DNA of 64,000 nt from Butyricicoccus_B sp017886875 (lineage in GTDB: Bacteria; Bacillota; Clostridia; Oscillospirales; Butyricicoccaceae), in assembly GCA_963931655.1 (NCBI GenBank), contig OZ007036.1, positions 1,860,001 to 1,924,000 on the forward strand, given 5' to 3'. A program made the position numbers and the translations under genes. Of the stretch, positions 25,597 through 34,813 are shown piece by piece. The first letter of the stretch is position 1. Each line of letters opens with the position of its first letter. The notes beneath the pieces were generated by a model, which searched no databases, was not told where the DNA came from, and was given only the letters and a program-made list of their open reading frames with translations.

Positions 25597-26379
25597 ATGA
25601 AAGTTGTAATTTTAGCAGGCGGGTTAGGCACTAGGATAAGTGAAGAAAGTCATTTAAAACCTAAGCCAATGATAAATATAGGTGATCAACCTATTTTATG
25701 GCATATTATGAAGTATTATTCAACATTTGGATTTAATGATTTTATCATATGCTGTGGTTATAAAGGTTATATGATAAAGGAATATTTCGCAGACTATTAT
25801 TTACATCGGTCAGATATCACATTTGATTTTTCAGATGGTAATAGAATGACAGTACACAATAATATAGCTGAGCCTTGGAAGGTAACTCTTGTTGATACTG
25901 GACTTAATACTCAAACTGGTGGGCGTATCAAACGTGTGCAAAAGTATATTGGTAATGAAACTTTTATGCTAACATATGGTGATGGTGTAAGTAATATAGA
26001 CTTACATGCACTTATAAACCAACATAAATTAAGTGGAAAAATTGCTACTTTGACTGGTATTCAACCTGGAGGACGTTTTGGTGTACTTGACCTTGATGAA
26101 GACAATAATACAGTAGTTGGTTTTCGTGAAAAGGCTAAAGAAGATGGCGGTTGGATAAATGGTGGATTTATGGTTATAGAGCCAAAGATTTTTGATTATT
26201 TATCAGAAAATGAAAATTGTATATTTGAACGCAAACCACTTGAAACACTTGCTAAAGAGAAAAAACTTGGAATATATAAACATGATAACTTTTGGCAGTG
26301 TATGGATACTCAAAGAGATAAGTATTTATTAGAACAATTATGGGAAAATGAACATGCACCTTGGAAAGTATGGAGATAA
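25597..26379 (+). CDS. rfbF: Glucose-1-phosphate cytidylyltransferase
   Basis: Joins CTP and glucose 1-phosphate to give CDP-glucose, entry to CDP-deoxyhexoses. The nucleotidyltransferase loop is AGGLGTRISEESHLKPKPM near residue 7, followed by LWHIMKYYSTFGFNDFIICC and the metal-binding MLTYGDGVSNIDL near residue 127. The TGGRIKRVQKYIG and GGWINGGFMVIEPKIFDYL segments fit RfbF rather than RmlA. The length of 260 aa is typical. It starts 16 bases after the glycosyltransferase and is paired functionally with rfbG three genes downstream. Confidence 0.94.
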   Translation: MKVVILAGGLGTRISEESHLKPKPMINIGDQPILWHIMKYYSTFGFNDFIICCGYKGYMIKEYFADYYLHRSDITFDFSDGNRMTVHNNIAEPWKVTLVDTGLNTQTGGRIKRVQKYIGNETFMLTYGDGVSNIDLHALINQHKLSGKIATLTGIQPGGRFGVLDLDEDNNTVVGFREKAKEDGGWINGGFMVIEPKIFDYLSENENCIFERKPLETLAKEKKLGIYKHDNFWQCMDTQRDKYLLEQLWENEHAPWKVWR

Positions 26380-26386
26380 TTAAATT

Positions 26387-27484
26387 ATGATTTTAAGAGC
26401 AAAAACAAAGCAATTGTTCCCATGGGAACTTACAGAAAATCAAAAAAATAACTCAACACTTAATATGAAAGAGCTAGAAAATAAGGAAATAATTTTAAAG
26501 TCATTACCTCGCAGATTGGTGCTTGAATTAACCAATATGTGTAATTTAAATTGTATTATGTGTGGAAGAAATGCTGCTGATTTCAAACCTACTGTATTTA
26601 AAATGGAGTGGTTTAGATACTTGGAACAATTATTTGATACTGTTGAGGAAGTTACACTTATGGGTTGGGGAGAACCTACTGTACATCCAAATTTTGAGGA
26701 GATGCTGTCTATAATAAATAAACATTCAGCTAAAAAGTATTTTTGTACTAATGGAATGCGGTTAGATAAACTTAAAAATCCTATATTTGATAATCATGTA
26801 GATTTAATAGGAGTAAGTGTAGATGGTGCTAAAAGTCAAACAAATGATAAAATACGCAAGGGTTCAGATTTAAATCATATAATATCTAACTTGCAGCAAA
26901 TACAAAACAAAAAACATGCATTAGGAGTTGCTTATCCGTATATAAATTTTGTTTTTTGTGCTATGAAATCTAATATTAATGAGCTTCCAGATCTAGTGAA
27001 ATTAGCAGCGTCTATTGGTTTACAAGAGGTTAAAGTTGTTTATTTAACTGCTTTTGATTGCAAATTGGCAGATGAAACTTTATGGGATAGTATGGATATG
27101 GTTAGGGAAGTTTTCAATAAAGCGTTGGAATTAGGAGATAAGTTGGGGGTATCTATAAAGCTGCCTCATTTAGTTGGTGAAGATCCTGCTGGTAATAATT
27201 ATCATAAAGATTGCTTTGTTGGTTGGAGAGATTTTTTCCTTGGTTCAGATGGGTTTGTAAGACCATGTATGTCAACACCAGAACAATTCTTTAAGATTGA
27301 TGTTCAAAAGGATTTTATGGAGCAATGGAATCATATAACAATGCAAAATCATAGAAAAATTGTAAATAATTCAGAAAATATGCATTTAGCTTGTAAAAAT
27401 TGTTATCAATCTTCGCATTGTAATTGGAATAAGAAAGAATCATTTTTACAGATAGGTAATCATTTTTCCCCAGAATGGGAGTGA
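26387..27484 (+). CDS. Radical SAM protein with C-terminal SPASM-like cysteines
   Basis: The [4Fe-4S]-SAM motif CNLNCIMC lies near residues 55-62 in TNMCNLNCIMCGRNA, with the GWGEPT segment (GGEP-like) near 93. The C-terminal region has the SPASM pattern: CFVGWRDFFLGSDGFVRPCM near 265 and CKNCYQSSHCNWN near 345. It sits between rfbF and a sugar epimerase gene, suggesting radical chemistry on a sugar or on a peptide acceptor; the substrate is unknown. The unconserved first 35 residues make the start uncertain; the ATG at 26387 is the only good option close to rfbF. Confidence 0.82.
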   Translation: MILRAKTKQLFPWELTENQKNNSTLNMKELENKEIILKSLPRRLVLELTNMCNLNCIMCGRNAADFKPTVFKMEWFRYLEQLFDTVEEVTLMGWGEPTVHPNFEEMLSIINKHSAKKYFCTNGMRLDKLKNPIFDNHVDLIGVSVDGAKSQTNDKIRKGSDLNHIISNLQQIQNKKHALGVAYPYINFVFCAMKSNINELPDLVKLAASIGLQEVKVVYLTAFDCKLADETLWDSMDMVREVFNKALELGDKLGVSIKLPHLVGEDPAGNNYHKDCFVGWRDFFLGSDGFVRPCMSTPEQFFKIDVQKDFMEQWNHITMQNHRKIVNNSENMHLACKNCYQSSHCNWNKKESFLQIGNHFSPEWE

Positions 27485-27488
27485 TTTT

Positions 27489-28352
27489 ATGAATATTTCA
27501 AAAAAAAGAGTATTGGTAACGGGATTACATGGTTTTATAGGTGGATATTTAAAGAATACTTTGGAGCCACAATATACATGTATTGGTTATAATGGAAATA
27601 TGCTTACTGAAGATTGGGATGAATATATAAACAATACTAGACCAGATTATTTAATAAATTTAGCATGGATTACAGGTTTAGGATATTCATCATCAGAACT
27701 TAATTTAGAATTTTATCGTAAAAGTATAGAGCTATATGAAGCATTCTATAAATATGGCGGAATTAATGCGGTTTTTATTGGGACAGAACAAGAGTATAAA
27801 CGTTCATCATTTGCATTAACTGAAGAATCAGAGTTGGAACCTAAAACTCTATATTCATATTGTAAATGTGGTTTAGGCAAGATTCTTGTAGAAAAAAGCA
27901 AGCAATGTGGAAATAATTTTTGCTGGTGTAGAGTATTTTTTGTATATGGGTCAGGAGAAAAGCAAGCCCGTTTGATGCCATCATTGATAAATGGATTGTT
28001 AAAAAATGAGATAGTTACATGCTCATATGATGGATTTGTAAGAGATTACCTACATGTTTCAGATGTAGCAAGTGCATTGTGCTTTTGTTTAGAAAATAAT
28101 GGTGTTAATATTGTAAATATAGGTTCTGGAAGTAAAACAACGATAGGAATGATTGCAGATGAAGTTATTAAACAAGTTCGTGGTACAGGAAGTGTGAAGT
28201 TTAAAACACTAGATGAATGTTTTGATCAACCAATGGTTGTGTATGCTGATAATAGTAAATTGAAGCAATTAGGCTGGTCACAGAAAGTATCGCTATCAAA
28301 TGGAATAGCCATGGAGATAGAATTTTTTAAAAAAGGTATGTATTGGAAATGA
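27489..28352 (+). CDS. NAD-dependent epimerase/dehydratase (extended SDR)
   Basis: The N-terminal Rossmann motif is VLVTGLHGFIGGYL at residues 8-21. The catalytic pair is in LYSYCKCGLGK (Tyr-xxx-Lys). FVRDYLHVSDVASAL near residue 180 is the family's sugar-binding segment. It is somewhat short at 287 aa. It lies between a radical SAM gene and rfbG and overlaps rfbG by ATGA, so a reductase or epimerase acting on the CDP-4-keto sugar is the natural guess. The specific reaction cannot be read from sequence. Confidence 0.82.
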   Translation: MNISKKRVLVTGLHGFIGGYLKNTLEPQYTCIGYNGNMLTEDWDEYINNTRPDYLINLAWITGLGYSSSELNLEFYRKSIELYEAFYKYGGINAVFIGTEQEYKRSSFALTEESELEPKTLYSYCKCGLGKILVEKSKQCGNNFCWCRVFFVYGSGEKQARLMPSLINGLLKNEIVTCSYDGFVRDYLHVSDVASALCFCLENNGVNIVNIGSGSKTTIGMIADEVIKQVRGTGSVKFKTLDECFDQPMVVYADNSKLKQLGWSQKVSLSNGIAMEIEFFKKGMYWK

Positions 28353-29386
28353 ATACTTCGTTTTGGAGAGGAAAAAAAGTTTTAATAACAGGTCATACAG
28401 GATTCAAAGGTAGTTGGCTTTGTAAATGGCTGGATATGCTAGGTTCGGAGGTTTTAGGCATATCACTAAAAAGTGATGGGTTTAGTCCATATGAAAAGAT
28501 AAATTTTTCCTCAAAATATAATAGTATGTATGTTGACTTAGGTAATGATTGTTCATATAAGGAAGATATATGTTCATTTAATCCGGAGATTGTTTTTCAT
28601 TTAGCATCTCAAGCGATAGTTAGTAGAGCTTTTGATAATCCATTAGAAACTTTTAGAAGTAATCTAATGGGAACGGTAAATGTAATGGATTCGCTTTGTT
28701 ATTGCCCAAATTTAAAAGTATTGGTTTCTATTACTAGTGACAAGGTTTATCTAAATAGAGAAAATGGGAACTTATTTAATGAAAATGATGAATTAGGTGG
28801 TGTGGAGCCGTATTCAGCTAGCAAGGCATGTCAAGAATGGATTGTAGAATCATATAAAAATATAAGATTTTCTCAAAAATCTGTTGGCGTATCAACAGCA
28901 AGAGCTAGTAATGTTTATGGTGGTGGAGATTATCATTATAATAGATTGATACCAACGATTATAAAAAGTGTTTTAGATAATGAGATTTTACAGCTTAGAA
29001 ATCCAAATGCGGTTAGACCTTGGCAATATATATTATGTTTATTAGAAGGCTACATATCATTAGCAGAAAATTTATATATAAATCCAGAAGTATGTTCTGG
29101 AGCTTGGAATTTTGGTCCAAATAAAGATGAACAAGTTACCGTTGGTGAGGTTGCAAATATTTTGACAGGTAAGAGCTTTCATATACAAAAAGAAGAATAT
29201 AATGAAGCTAATACGTTATTTTTAAATTCAAATAAAAGCTTAAAATATCTTAACTGGAAAGTTAACATAAATCTTGAGCAAGGCTTATTGAGAACGTTTG
29301 AATTTTATAAGCGTGAAAAAAATGGTGATTCTACAAATGAACTGATGCAGGAGGAAATAGAATACTATGAAAGAAATTTTTTATGA
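28349..29386 (+). CDS. rfbG: CDP-glucose 4,6-dehydratase
   Basis: Converts CDP-glucose to CDP-4-keto-6-deoxyglucose. The opening SFWRGKKVLITGHTGFKGSW is characteristic of RfbG, as are SITSDKVYLNRE with the catalytic Ser/Thr-Asp region, and PYSASKACQEW with the catalytic Tyr and Lys. NAVRPWQYILCLLEGYISLA near residue 225 is also diagnostic. The ATG at 28349 makes an ATGA overlap with the previous gene; an in-frame TTG at 28343 is less likely. No rfbH-type CDP-4-keto-6-deoxyglucose 3-dehydrase was found, so the product goes elsewhere, possibly to the transketolase pair that follows. Confidence 0.93.
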   Translation: MNTSFWRGKKVLITGHTGFKGSWLCKWLDMLGSEVLGISLKSDGFSPYEKINFSSKYNSMYVDLGNDCSYKEDICSFNPEIVFHLASQAIVSRAFDNPLETFRSNLMGTVNVMDSLCYCPNLKVLVSITSDKVYLNRENGNLFNENDELGGVEPYSASKACQEWIVESYKNIRFSQKSVGVSTARASNVYGGGDYHYNRLIPTIIKSVLDNEILQLRNPNAVRPWQYILCLLEGYISLAENLYINPEVCSGAWNFGPNKDEQVTVGEVANILTGKSFHIQKEEYNEANTLFLNSNKSLKYLNWKVNINLEQGLLRTFEFYKREKNGDSTNELMQEEIEYYERNFL

Positions 29387-30212
29387 TACCTGTACATTAC
29401 AAAAAAATGAGGAATATAAAAAATTAGCCACTCAAATAAGATTGGATATTCTTGAAATGGCATATGATAAAAAAGCTGGATTTATAGGTACGGCTTTTTC
29501 TTGTGCAGACATATTAGCTGTTTTATATGGTGGATTTTTGAAATACAATGAAACGACACCAGAAAATCCTAATCATAATACATTTATATTAAGTAAAGGT
29601 CACGGTGCAAGTGCTTGGTATGCTACACTTGCTAATACTGGTTTTTTTGATAAATCAGAGCTTGATAAATTTCATACATCAGGAAGTTTGATGGGAGTTC
29701 ACCCCAAACGCAATAGTTTTAATGGAATTTATTCTTCATCAGGTTCATTAGGTCACGGTTTGGCACTTGGTTGTGGAGTAGCACAAGCTAAAAAATTAAA
29801 AAATGGAATGGGAAAAGTATTTGTTTTATTAGGTGATGGAGAATGCAATGAAGGCTCTGTTTGGGAAAGTGTAATGTTTGCAAATAGATTTGATTTGTTT
29901 AATTTAACAGCTATTGTCGATAGAAATAGATTACAATCATATGGAACAGATGAAAAAGTATTAAATTTAGCGGATATGTCCCCAAAATTCAAATCATTTG
30001 GATGGGATGTATTAGATATAGACGGACATTCTTTTGAAGAAATACATAATGCTTTTGTTCAATCATTTAAACAAAAGCATAAACCATTGGTTATTATTGC
30101 AAATACTATAAAAGGTAAAGGTTGTAGTTTGTTTGAAAATCAAGTTTTGTGGCATTATAAATGGCCAGAAACGGAACATTATTTGAGAGCTAAAAAGGAG
30201 TTGCTAGGATGA
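29367..30212 (+). CDS. Transketolase-like protein, N-terminal (ThDP pyrophosphate-binding) subunit
   Basis: This is the first half of a split transketolase. Key features are the GHGASAWYATLA segment (KGH-type), SGSLMGVHPKRN, SSSGSLGHGLALGCGVAQ, and the ThDP/metal motif GDGECNEGSVWES with the trailing Asn pair region (VDRNRLQSYG). The gene overlaps rfbG by 20 bases and the C-terminal subunit by 4, with CAGGAGG upstream of the ATG. In this context it probably does not serve the pentose phosphate pathway; transfer of a two-carbon unit to a keto-sugar nucleotide is inferred. Confidence 0.9.
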   Translation: MKEIFYDTCTLQKNEEYKKLATQIRLDILEMAYDKKAGFIGTAFSCADILAVLYGGFLKYNETTPENPNHNTFILSKGHGASAWYATLANTGFFDKSELDKFHTSGSLMGVHPKRNSFNGIYSSSGSLGHGLALGCGVAQAKKLKNGMGKVFVLLGDGECNEGSVWESVMFANRFDLFNLTAIVDRNRLQSYGTDEKVLNLADMSPKFKSFGWDVLDIDGHSFEEIHNAFVQSFKQKHKPLVIIANTIKGKGCSLFENQVLWHYKWPETEHYLRAKKELLG

Positions 30213-31129
30213 GAAATACATTTATAAATACTGTTATTGATTGTGCTAGAAAAGATTCTAATGTAGCTTTACTTATGGCTGAGGTAGGTTTTTCAGTAGT
30301 AGAACCATTTGAAAATGAGTTTCCAAATCGTTTTTTTGATACTGGTATAGCAGAGCAAGATCTTGTTTCATTAGCGGCTGGTATGGCTTTGGCAGGCATG
30401 CGACCAATAGCTTATTCTATGTCTGCATTTTTAAGCAGTCGTGCTTTTGAACAAATAAAGGTTGATGTTTGTTATCAGGATTTACCAGTGTTACTCATAA
30501 GTACAGGTAGTGGTTTATCATATGGTCAACAAGGTGCAACTCATCATGCAACAGAAGAAAGTGCATTGATGAGATGTTTGCCAAATTTGACAGTTATATT
30601 TCCTTCATGTGCATGTGAATTAGAAAATGCTATTAGGTATGGCTTATCTTCTAATCATCCAACTTATATAAGTTTTCCTAAAGCAGCAAATCCAGATTTA
30701 CCAAATCATAATATTAAAATAGGAGAACCAGTATGTTATAGAGAAGGGTCAGATGGAACTTTATTTGCAGTGGGATATAATGTAAAAGATGCAATAAAAG
30801 TATCTGAGTTATTAAGAGGAAAAGGAATAAATCTGTCAGTTTATGGTATACATACACTTAAACCAATAGATAAAAATTGTATTTGTAAAGCTGTAAAAAA
30901 TGGAACGGTTTTTGTTTTAGAGGAACAACTGTCAGATGCTGGTGTTTCTTCTGATTTAGCTAAAATATTACTGGAAGGTAATGTACCAATAAGGAAATTT
31001 AAAAGTTACTCTGTTCCTAATTGTTTTGCTAATCAAGTATTTTCGTATTATGAGCAGTTAGATTATTATGGATTAACCCCAGATAAATTATCAGAAGATA
31101 TTATTAGGAATATTAGTGATAGATTATGA
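30209..31129 (+). CDS. Transketolase-like protein, C-terminal subunit
   Basis: This is the pyrimidine-binding and C-terminal half of the split enzyme. The catalytic Glu lies in DTGIAEQDLVSLAAGMALAG near residue 52, and GLSYGQQGATHHATEESALM near 110 is the expected active-site loop. A C-terminal regulatory-type domain begins near 190 (GTLFAVGYNVKDAIKVSELL). It overlaps the N-terminal subunit by 4 bases, indicating equal, coupled synthesis. Split transketolases and PDH-E1-like pairs occur in sugar-branching pathways such as AviB1/AviB2 of avilamycin. Confidence 0.9.
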   Translation: MRNTFINTVIDCARKDSNVALLMAEVGFSVVEPFENEFPNRFFDTGIAEQDLVSLAAGMALAGMRPIAYSMSAFLSSRAFEQIKVDVCYQDLPVLLISTGSGLSYGQQGATHHATEESALMRCLPNLTVIFPSCACELENAIRYGLSSNHPTYISFPKAANPDLPNHNIKIGEPVCYREGSDGTLFAVGYNVKDAIKVSELLRGKGINLSVYGIHTLKPIDKNCICKAVKNGTVFVLEEQLSDAGVSSDLAKILLEGNVPIRKFKSYSVPNCFANQVFSYYEQLDYYGLTPDKLSEDIIRNISDRL

Positions 31130-32031
31130 AAAAGTTATTAATAACTGGTTCTAGTGGATTTATAGGTCTTGGAATAATAAACAAGTTAAGTTTAGATAAT
31201 GATTATCAAATTTATGCTGTGATTTCAGGAAGAAGAAAAATTAAATTTCCAGATAATGTATTTATTGTTATAGCTGATCTTTTGAATTCTGATGATGTAG
31301 ATAGAGTGTTAAAAGAAATAAAACCAGATATATGTATTCACTTGGCTTGGGAACAGTCTACTTCAGATTATAGGGAGTGTAATAAAAATATAGAATGGGT
31401 AAGTGCTAGTTTATTTTTATTTTACAGGTTTCAGCTATATGGAGGTAAACATTTTGTTTTTGCAGGCACAAGTGGAGAATATGAATATAAAGCTAATGCA
31501 ATTTCAGAAGTTAGTACAAAACAAGAAATGTCTTTATATGGTCAGTCCAAAAAAACAGTTTCTGATTTTTTGTTGAAAATAGGTAATAAATTAGGTGTAA
31601 AAGTTCAAATAGCACGATATTTTACAATATATGGTCCTGGAGATACCCATAAGTTTGGTGCAATACCAGAAACAATTATTAATCTTATAAATGGAAACAA
31701 TGTAGTTTGTAATTTTCCTGAAAGTATTAGGGATTATATTTATATTGATGATGCTATAGAGGCTACTATTAAATTGATTAGTACAGATTATTTCGGAGCT
31801 GTAAATATTGCATCAGGAATGCCAATAAAAATGAGAGACGTGTTTTATGAGATTGGTAAGCAATTAAACTGTCTTGACTTGATAAGTTATAATGAGAATG
31901 CAGAAGTAGGAAAAATATTATTTGGTGATATTTCTATATTGAGAAATCGTATTAATTTTAATAGTAAGGTTAACTTTTCTAAAGGAATTGCAAACGAAAT
32001 TGACTATTGGAAAAAAATAATAGAGGATTAG
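31126..32031 (+). CDS. NAD-dependent epimerase/dehydratase (extended SDR)
   Basis: An extended short-chain dehydrogenase of 301 aa. LLITGSSGFIGLGIINKL at residues 4-21 is the cofactor motif, and the catalytic motif is in SLYGQSKKTVSDFL (Tyr-xxx-Lys) near residue 143. AGTSGEYEYK and the IRDYIYIDDAIEATIKL segment are typical of sugar-nucleotide enzymes. The start overlaps the transketolase C subunit by ATGA, so it is probably the next step after the transketolase, for instance reduction of a remaining keto group; this is inference from order only. Confidence 0.82.
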   Translation: MKKLLITGSSGFIGLGIINKLSLDNDYQIYAVISGRRKIKFPDNVFIVIADLLNSDDVDRVLKEIKPDICIHLAWEQSTSDYRECNKNIEWVSASLFLFYRFQLYGGKHFVFAGTSGEYEYKANAISEVSTKQEMSLYGQSKKTVSDFLLKIGNKLGVKVQIARYFTIYGPGDTHKFGAIPETIINLINGNNVVCNFPESIRDYIYIDDAIEATIKLISTDYFGAVNIASGMPIKMRDVFYEIGKQLNCLDLISYNENAEVGKILFGDISILRNRINFNSKVNFSKGIANEIDYWKKIIED

Positions 32032-32041
32032 TTGGTGCAAA

Positions 32042-33193
32042 ATGAATAATTATGATTTAGTTATTGTTGGCACTGGTTTTGCTGGAACAGTAATAGCCTA
32101 CAAAGCCGCTGAAGCAGGAAAAAAAGTATTAATATATGAGCGTCGTAATCATATTGCAGGAAACATGTATGATGAATATGATGAGAATGGCATACTGGTC
32201 CAAAGATATGGTCCACATACATTTCATACAAGTAATATTGAGGTAAAAGATTTTCTTAGTTCTATTTATGAATGGATTCCATATACGCTTAAAGCTAGAG
32301 TTAATATAAATGGAGTTTTAACGCCATCCCCTTTTAATTTTAAAACAATAGATCAGTTTTATGATACAAATAGTGCAGAAAATTTAAAAAAATCATTACT
32401 TGAAGAATTCTCAGGACGAGATAAAATTCCAGTTTTAAGCCTTTTAAGTAGCAAGAGTGAAAAGATTCGTCAATATGCAAGATTTCTCATAGAAGAAGAT
32501 TATCGTCCGTATTCGGCAAAGCAATGGGGAATAGATCCTGACAAATTAGATGAAAGTGTATGGTCAAGAGTTCCTGTTAGGCTTTCATATAAAGATGGAT
32601 ATTTTGATGATTTATGGGAAGTTCAACCAAAGGGTGGTTACACAGAGTTATTTAAGAAAATGCTATCTAACTCTAATATTACAATTAGGCTTGGTGAAGA
32701 TATTTTAGAACACTTGAAATTAGTTCCAGAAGATGGAATTGTATTGCTTGATAATAAAAAGCTTGATACAAAAATAGTATATACTGGTGCTTTAGATGAA
32801 CTTTTTAATTATAAGTATGGTAAATTAGAGTATAGATCTCTTAAATTTAAATTTGAGACTTATAACATATCTAGTTATCAAGAAACTTCAGGAGTTGCAT
32901 ATCCTAAAGCTGGTGGATTTACTAGAATTACAGAATATACTAAATTGCCAGAACAATTAGGTTTTGACAAAACAGTTATATCTAGAGAATATCCAATAAA
33001 GCATGATAGTAATACAGAGCCATATTACCCAATCTTAACTGAAAGTACTAGAAGTTTAGCTGACAATTATCGCTTATTAGCTGAAAAATTTTCTAATATT
33101 ATATTATGTGGAAGATTAGCGGAGTTCAAATATTATAATATGGATCAGGTTGTGTTGAAAGCATTAGAAATATCTAAACAGTTAGGATTTTAG
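32042..33193 (+). CDS. glf: UDP-galactopyranose mutase
   Basis: A flavoenzyme that interconverts UDP-galactopyranose and UDP-galactofuranose. The FAD-binding start is DLVIVGTGFAGTVIAYKAAE, followed by RRNHIAGNMYDE and the hallmark RYGPHTFHTSN near residue 57. YKDGYFDDLWEVQPKGGYTE and the C-terminal LCGRLAEFKYYNMDQVV with its active-site residues are intact. The length of 383 aa is normal. Its presence implies the glycan contains galactofuranose. AGTTGGTGC is a weak ribosome binding site. Confidence 0.95.
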   Translation: MNNYDLVIVGTGFAGTVIAYKAAEAGKKVLIYERRNHIAGNMYDEYDENGILVQRYGPHTFHTSNIEVKDFLSSIYEWIPYTLKARVNINGVLTPSPFNFKTIDQFYDTNSAENLKKSLLEEFSGRDKIPVLSLLSSKSEKIRQYARFLIEEDYRPYSAKQWGIDPDKLDESVWSRVPVRLSYKDGYFDDLWEVQPKGGYTELFKKMLSNSNITIRLGEDILEHLKLVPEDGIVLLDNKKLDTKIVYTGALDELFNYKYGKLEYRSLKFKFETYNISSYQETSGVAYPKAGGFTRITEYTKLPEQLGFDKTVISREYPIKHDSNTEPYYPILTESTRSLADNYRLLAEKFSNIILCGRLAEFKYYNMDQVVLKALEISKQLGF

Positions 33194-33217
33194 TTATGGA
33201 ATAGAGGTGAATAGAGT

Positions 33218-34813
33218 TTGAAAAAAACAAAAGTAACTTTTTTTATGATCGCTTATAATGAAGAAAAATTTATAAAAAGAGCAATTGAAAGTGTACAGAA
33301 TCAAACTGAAAGAAATATAGAACTTTATATTAGAAATAATGGCTCCACTGACAATACAGGTAAAATTATAAAAGAAATTGCAAAAAAAGATTGTAGAATA
33401 CATTTAGTTGAGAATAAGATAAATTGGAAAAAAAGTGAAATACCAGATGATTTTTTTGTAAATGAATCTGGGGCAATGGATATATGGCCAATAGATAAAG
33501 AAAAATTGGGAGATTATGTTTCTTTTATAGATGCAGATGATCAGATTAGTCCTAATTTTGTTGAGGAGTTGTTAAGGGTAGCGGTAAAAAATGATTCGCA
33601 AATTACAGTTTGTGGAAATTATTTTGTGACAGACTCAAATCAAGTGGTTTCAACAAGATTACCCCCAAATATATATATATCTTCAGATGCACAATGGCAG
33701 AATTATATTAGAAATTATGATATTTTTGTATCTTTTTATAATGTGTTTAGAACACATTGGGGAAAATTATTTGAAAAAAAATTCTTTTTAAAATATTATA
33801 ATGAAGCATGGCAATTAGTTGGTGGTAGATATGGTGCATATTTAGATACAGTTGTTATGTTGAGGTATTTGCAAAGAACAACAAATGTTTCGTGTGTTCC
33901 AAAGCCACTATATTTATTTACAATGGGAGCAGGTTCAACATATACTAATATAAGTCAAAATATTAATCCAATAATCCTTAAATCTATCTTTTCAGAGTCA
34001 TTGTTTGAAGAAGGGCTAAATTTTTTAAGAGTAAAAAATGCTGAAACTAATGAGAATATAAGTTTTTTATACCAACTTAATTGGGCATTTACTTGTGAAT
34101 CAATAGAAGGTATAAATAATATAAAAAATCCAGATATAAGTTGTTTAGATAGGATTATAATGGTTTTGAATAATAGTATTGCATCTAAATATTTATCAAA
34201 TAATACTGAAAATGTATATGCGTTTTTAGAGCCATTATTAAATAGTATTTGGGAAAAAAATAATAAAGATTTGTATTGGTATATAAGATATCCAATGCGT
34301 TTATTATATCTGAGAAAATTGATTAAAGACCAAGGCAAAAGCAGTATAATACCAGTTATATTTTTAGGTATTGTATGTGATATTGAAAATGCTAATCTTT
34401 TGGGGTTGGATATGGTATCATGCATTAGTGAATACTATAAATATGATTATATATTTGAATATATAAAAAAAATTACATTAAGACATAATTGCATGAGAAA
34501 TGGATGGATAGAGTCGCTAGAGCAATTATATGATAAACATCAAAGAAATGAAATTAATAATCTTGAAAATGAGTTAAAAATAGAATTTAATTCTCAAAAT
34601 TTTGAAAAAGTGAGTGAAATAATATTCAAATTATCAGAAATAGATCCATTAAATAGAGATTTACTTTATTACAGAATACAAATGCTAGAAATTATAGGAG
34701 AATATGAGTTGGCAGTTATTTTATCTGCAAGTGCTAGGGTTTTATTTGGATTAGATTATGACATGCAGTGTTTATCTTTGGAAGTTTTGGGTAGAGGAAA
34801 AGTCAATGAATGA
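33218..34813 (+). CDS. Family 2 glycosyltransferase with helical C-terminal region
   Basis: The GT2 domain spans residues 1 to about 250 with VTFFMIAYNEEKFIKRAIES, IRNNGSTDN and the metal-binding FIDADDQISPNF. The C-terminal 270 residues are helical with a TPR-like end (EKVSEIIFKLSEIDPLNRD). The start is TTG at 33218, 7 bases after AGAGGTGA; the next ATG lies inside the first beta strand. It resembles the architecture of the first glycosyltransferase of the island, so it may also act on protein or glycoprotein. Confidence 0.82.
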   Translation: MKKTKVTFFMIAYNEEKFIKRAIESVQNQTERNIELYIRNNGSTDNTGKIIKEIAKKDCRIHLVENKINWKKSEIPDDFFVNESGAMDIWPIDKEKLGDYVSFIDADDQISPNFVEELLRVAVKNDSQITVCGNYFVTDSNQVVSTRLPPNIYISSDAQWQNYIRNYDIFVSFYNVFRTHWGKLFEKKFFLKYYNEAWQLVGGRYGAYLDTVVMLRYLQRTTNVSCVPKPLYLFTMGAGSTYTNISQNINPIILKSIFSESLFEEGLNFLRVKNAETNENISFLYQLNWAFTCESIEGINNIKNPDISCLDRIIMVLNNSIASKYLSNNTENVYAFLEPLLNSIWEKNNKDLYWYIRYPMRLLYLRKLIKDQGKSSIIPVIFLGIVCDIENANLLGLDMVSCISEYYKYDYIFEYIKKITLRHNCMRNGWIESLEQLYDKHQRNEINNLENELKIEFNSQNFEKVSEIIFKLSEIDPLNRDLLYYRIQMLEIIGEYELAVILSASARVLFGLDYDMQCLSLEVLGRGKVNE

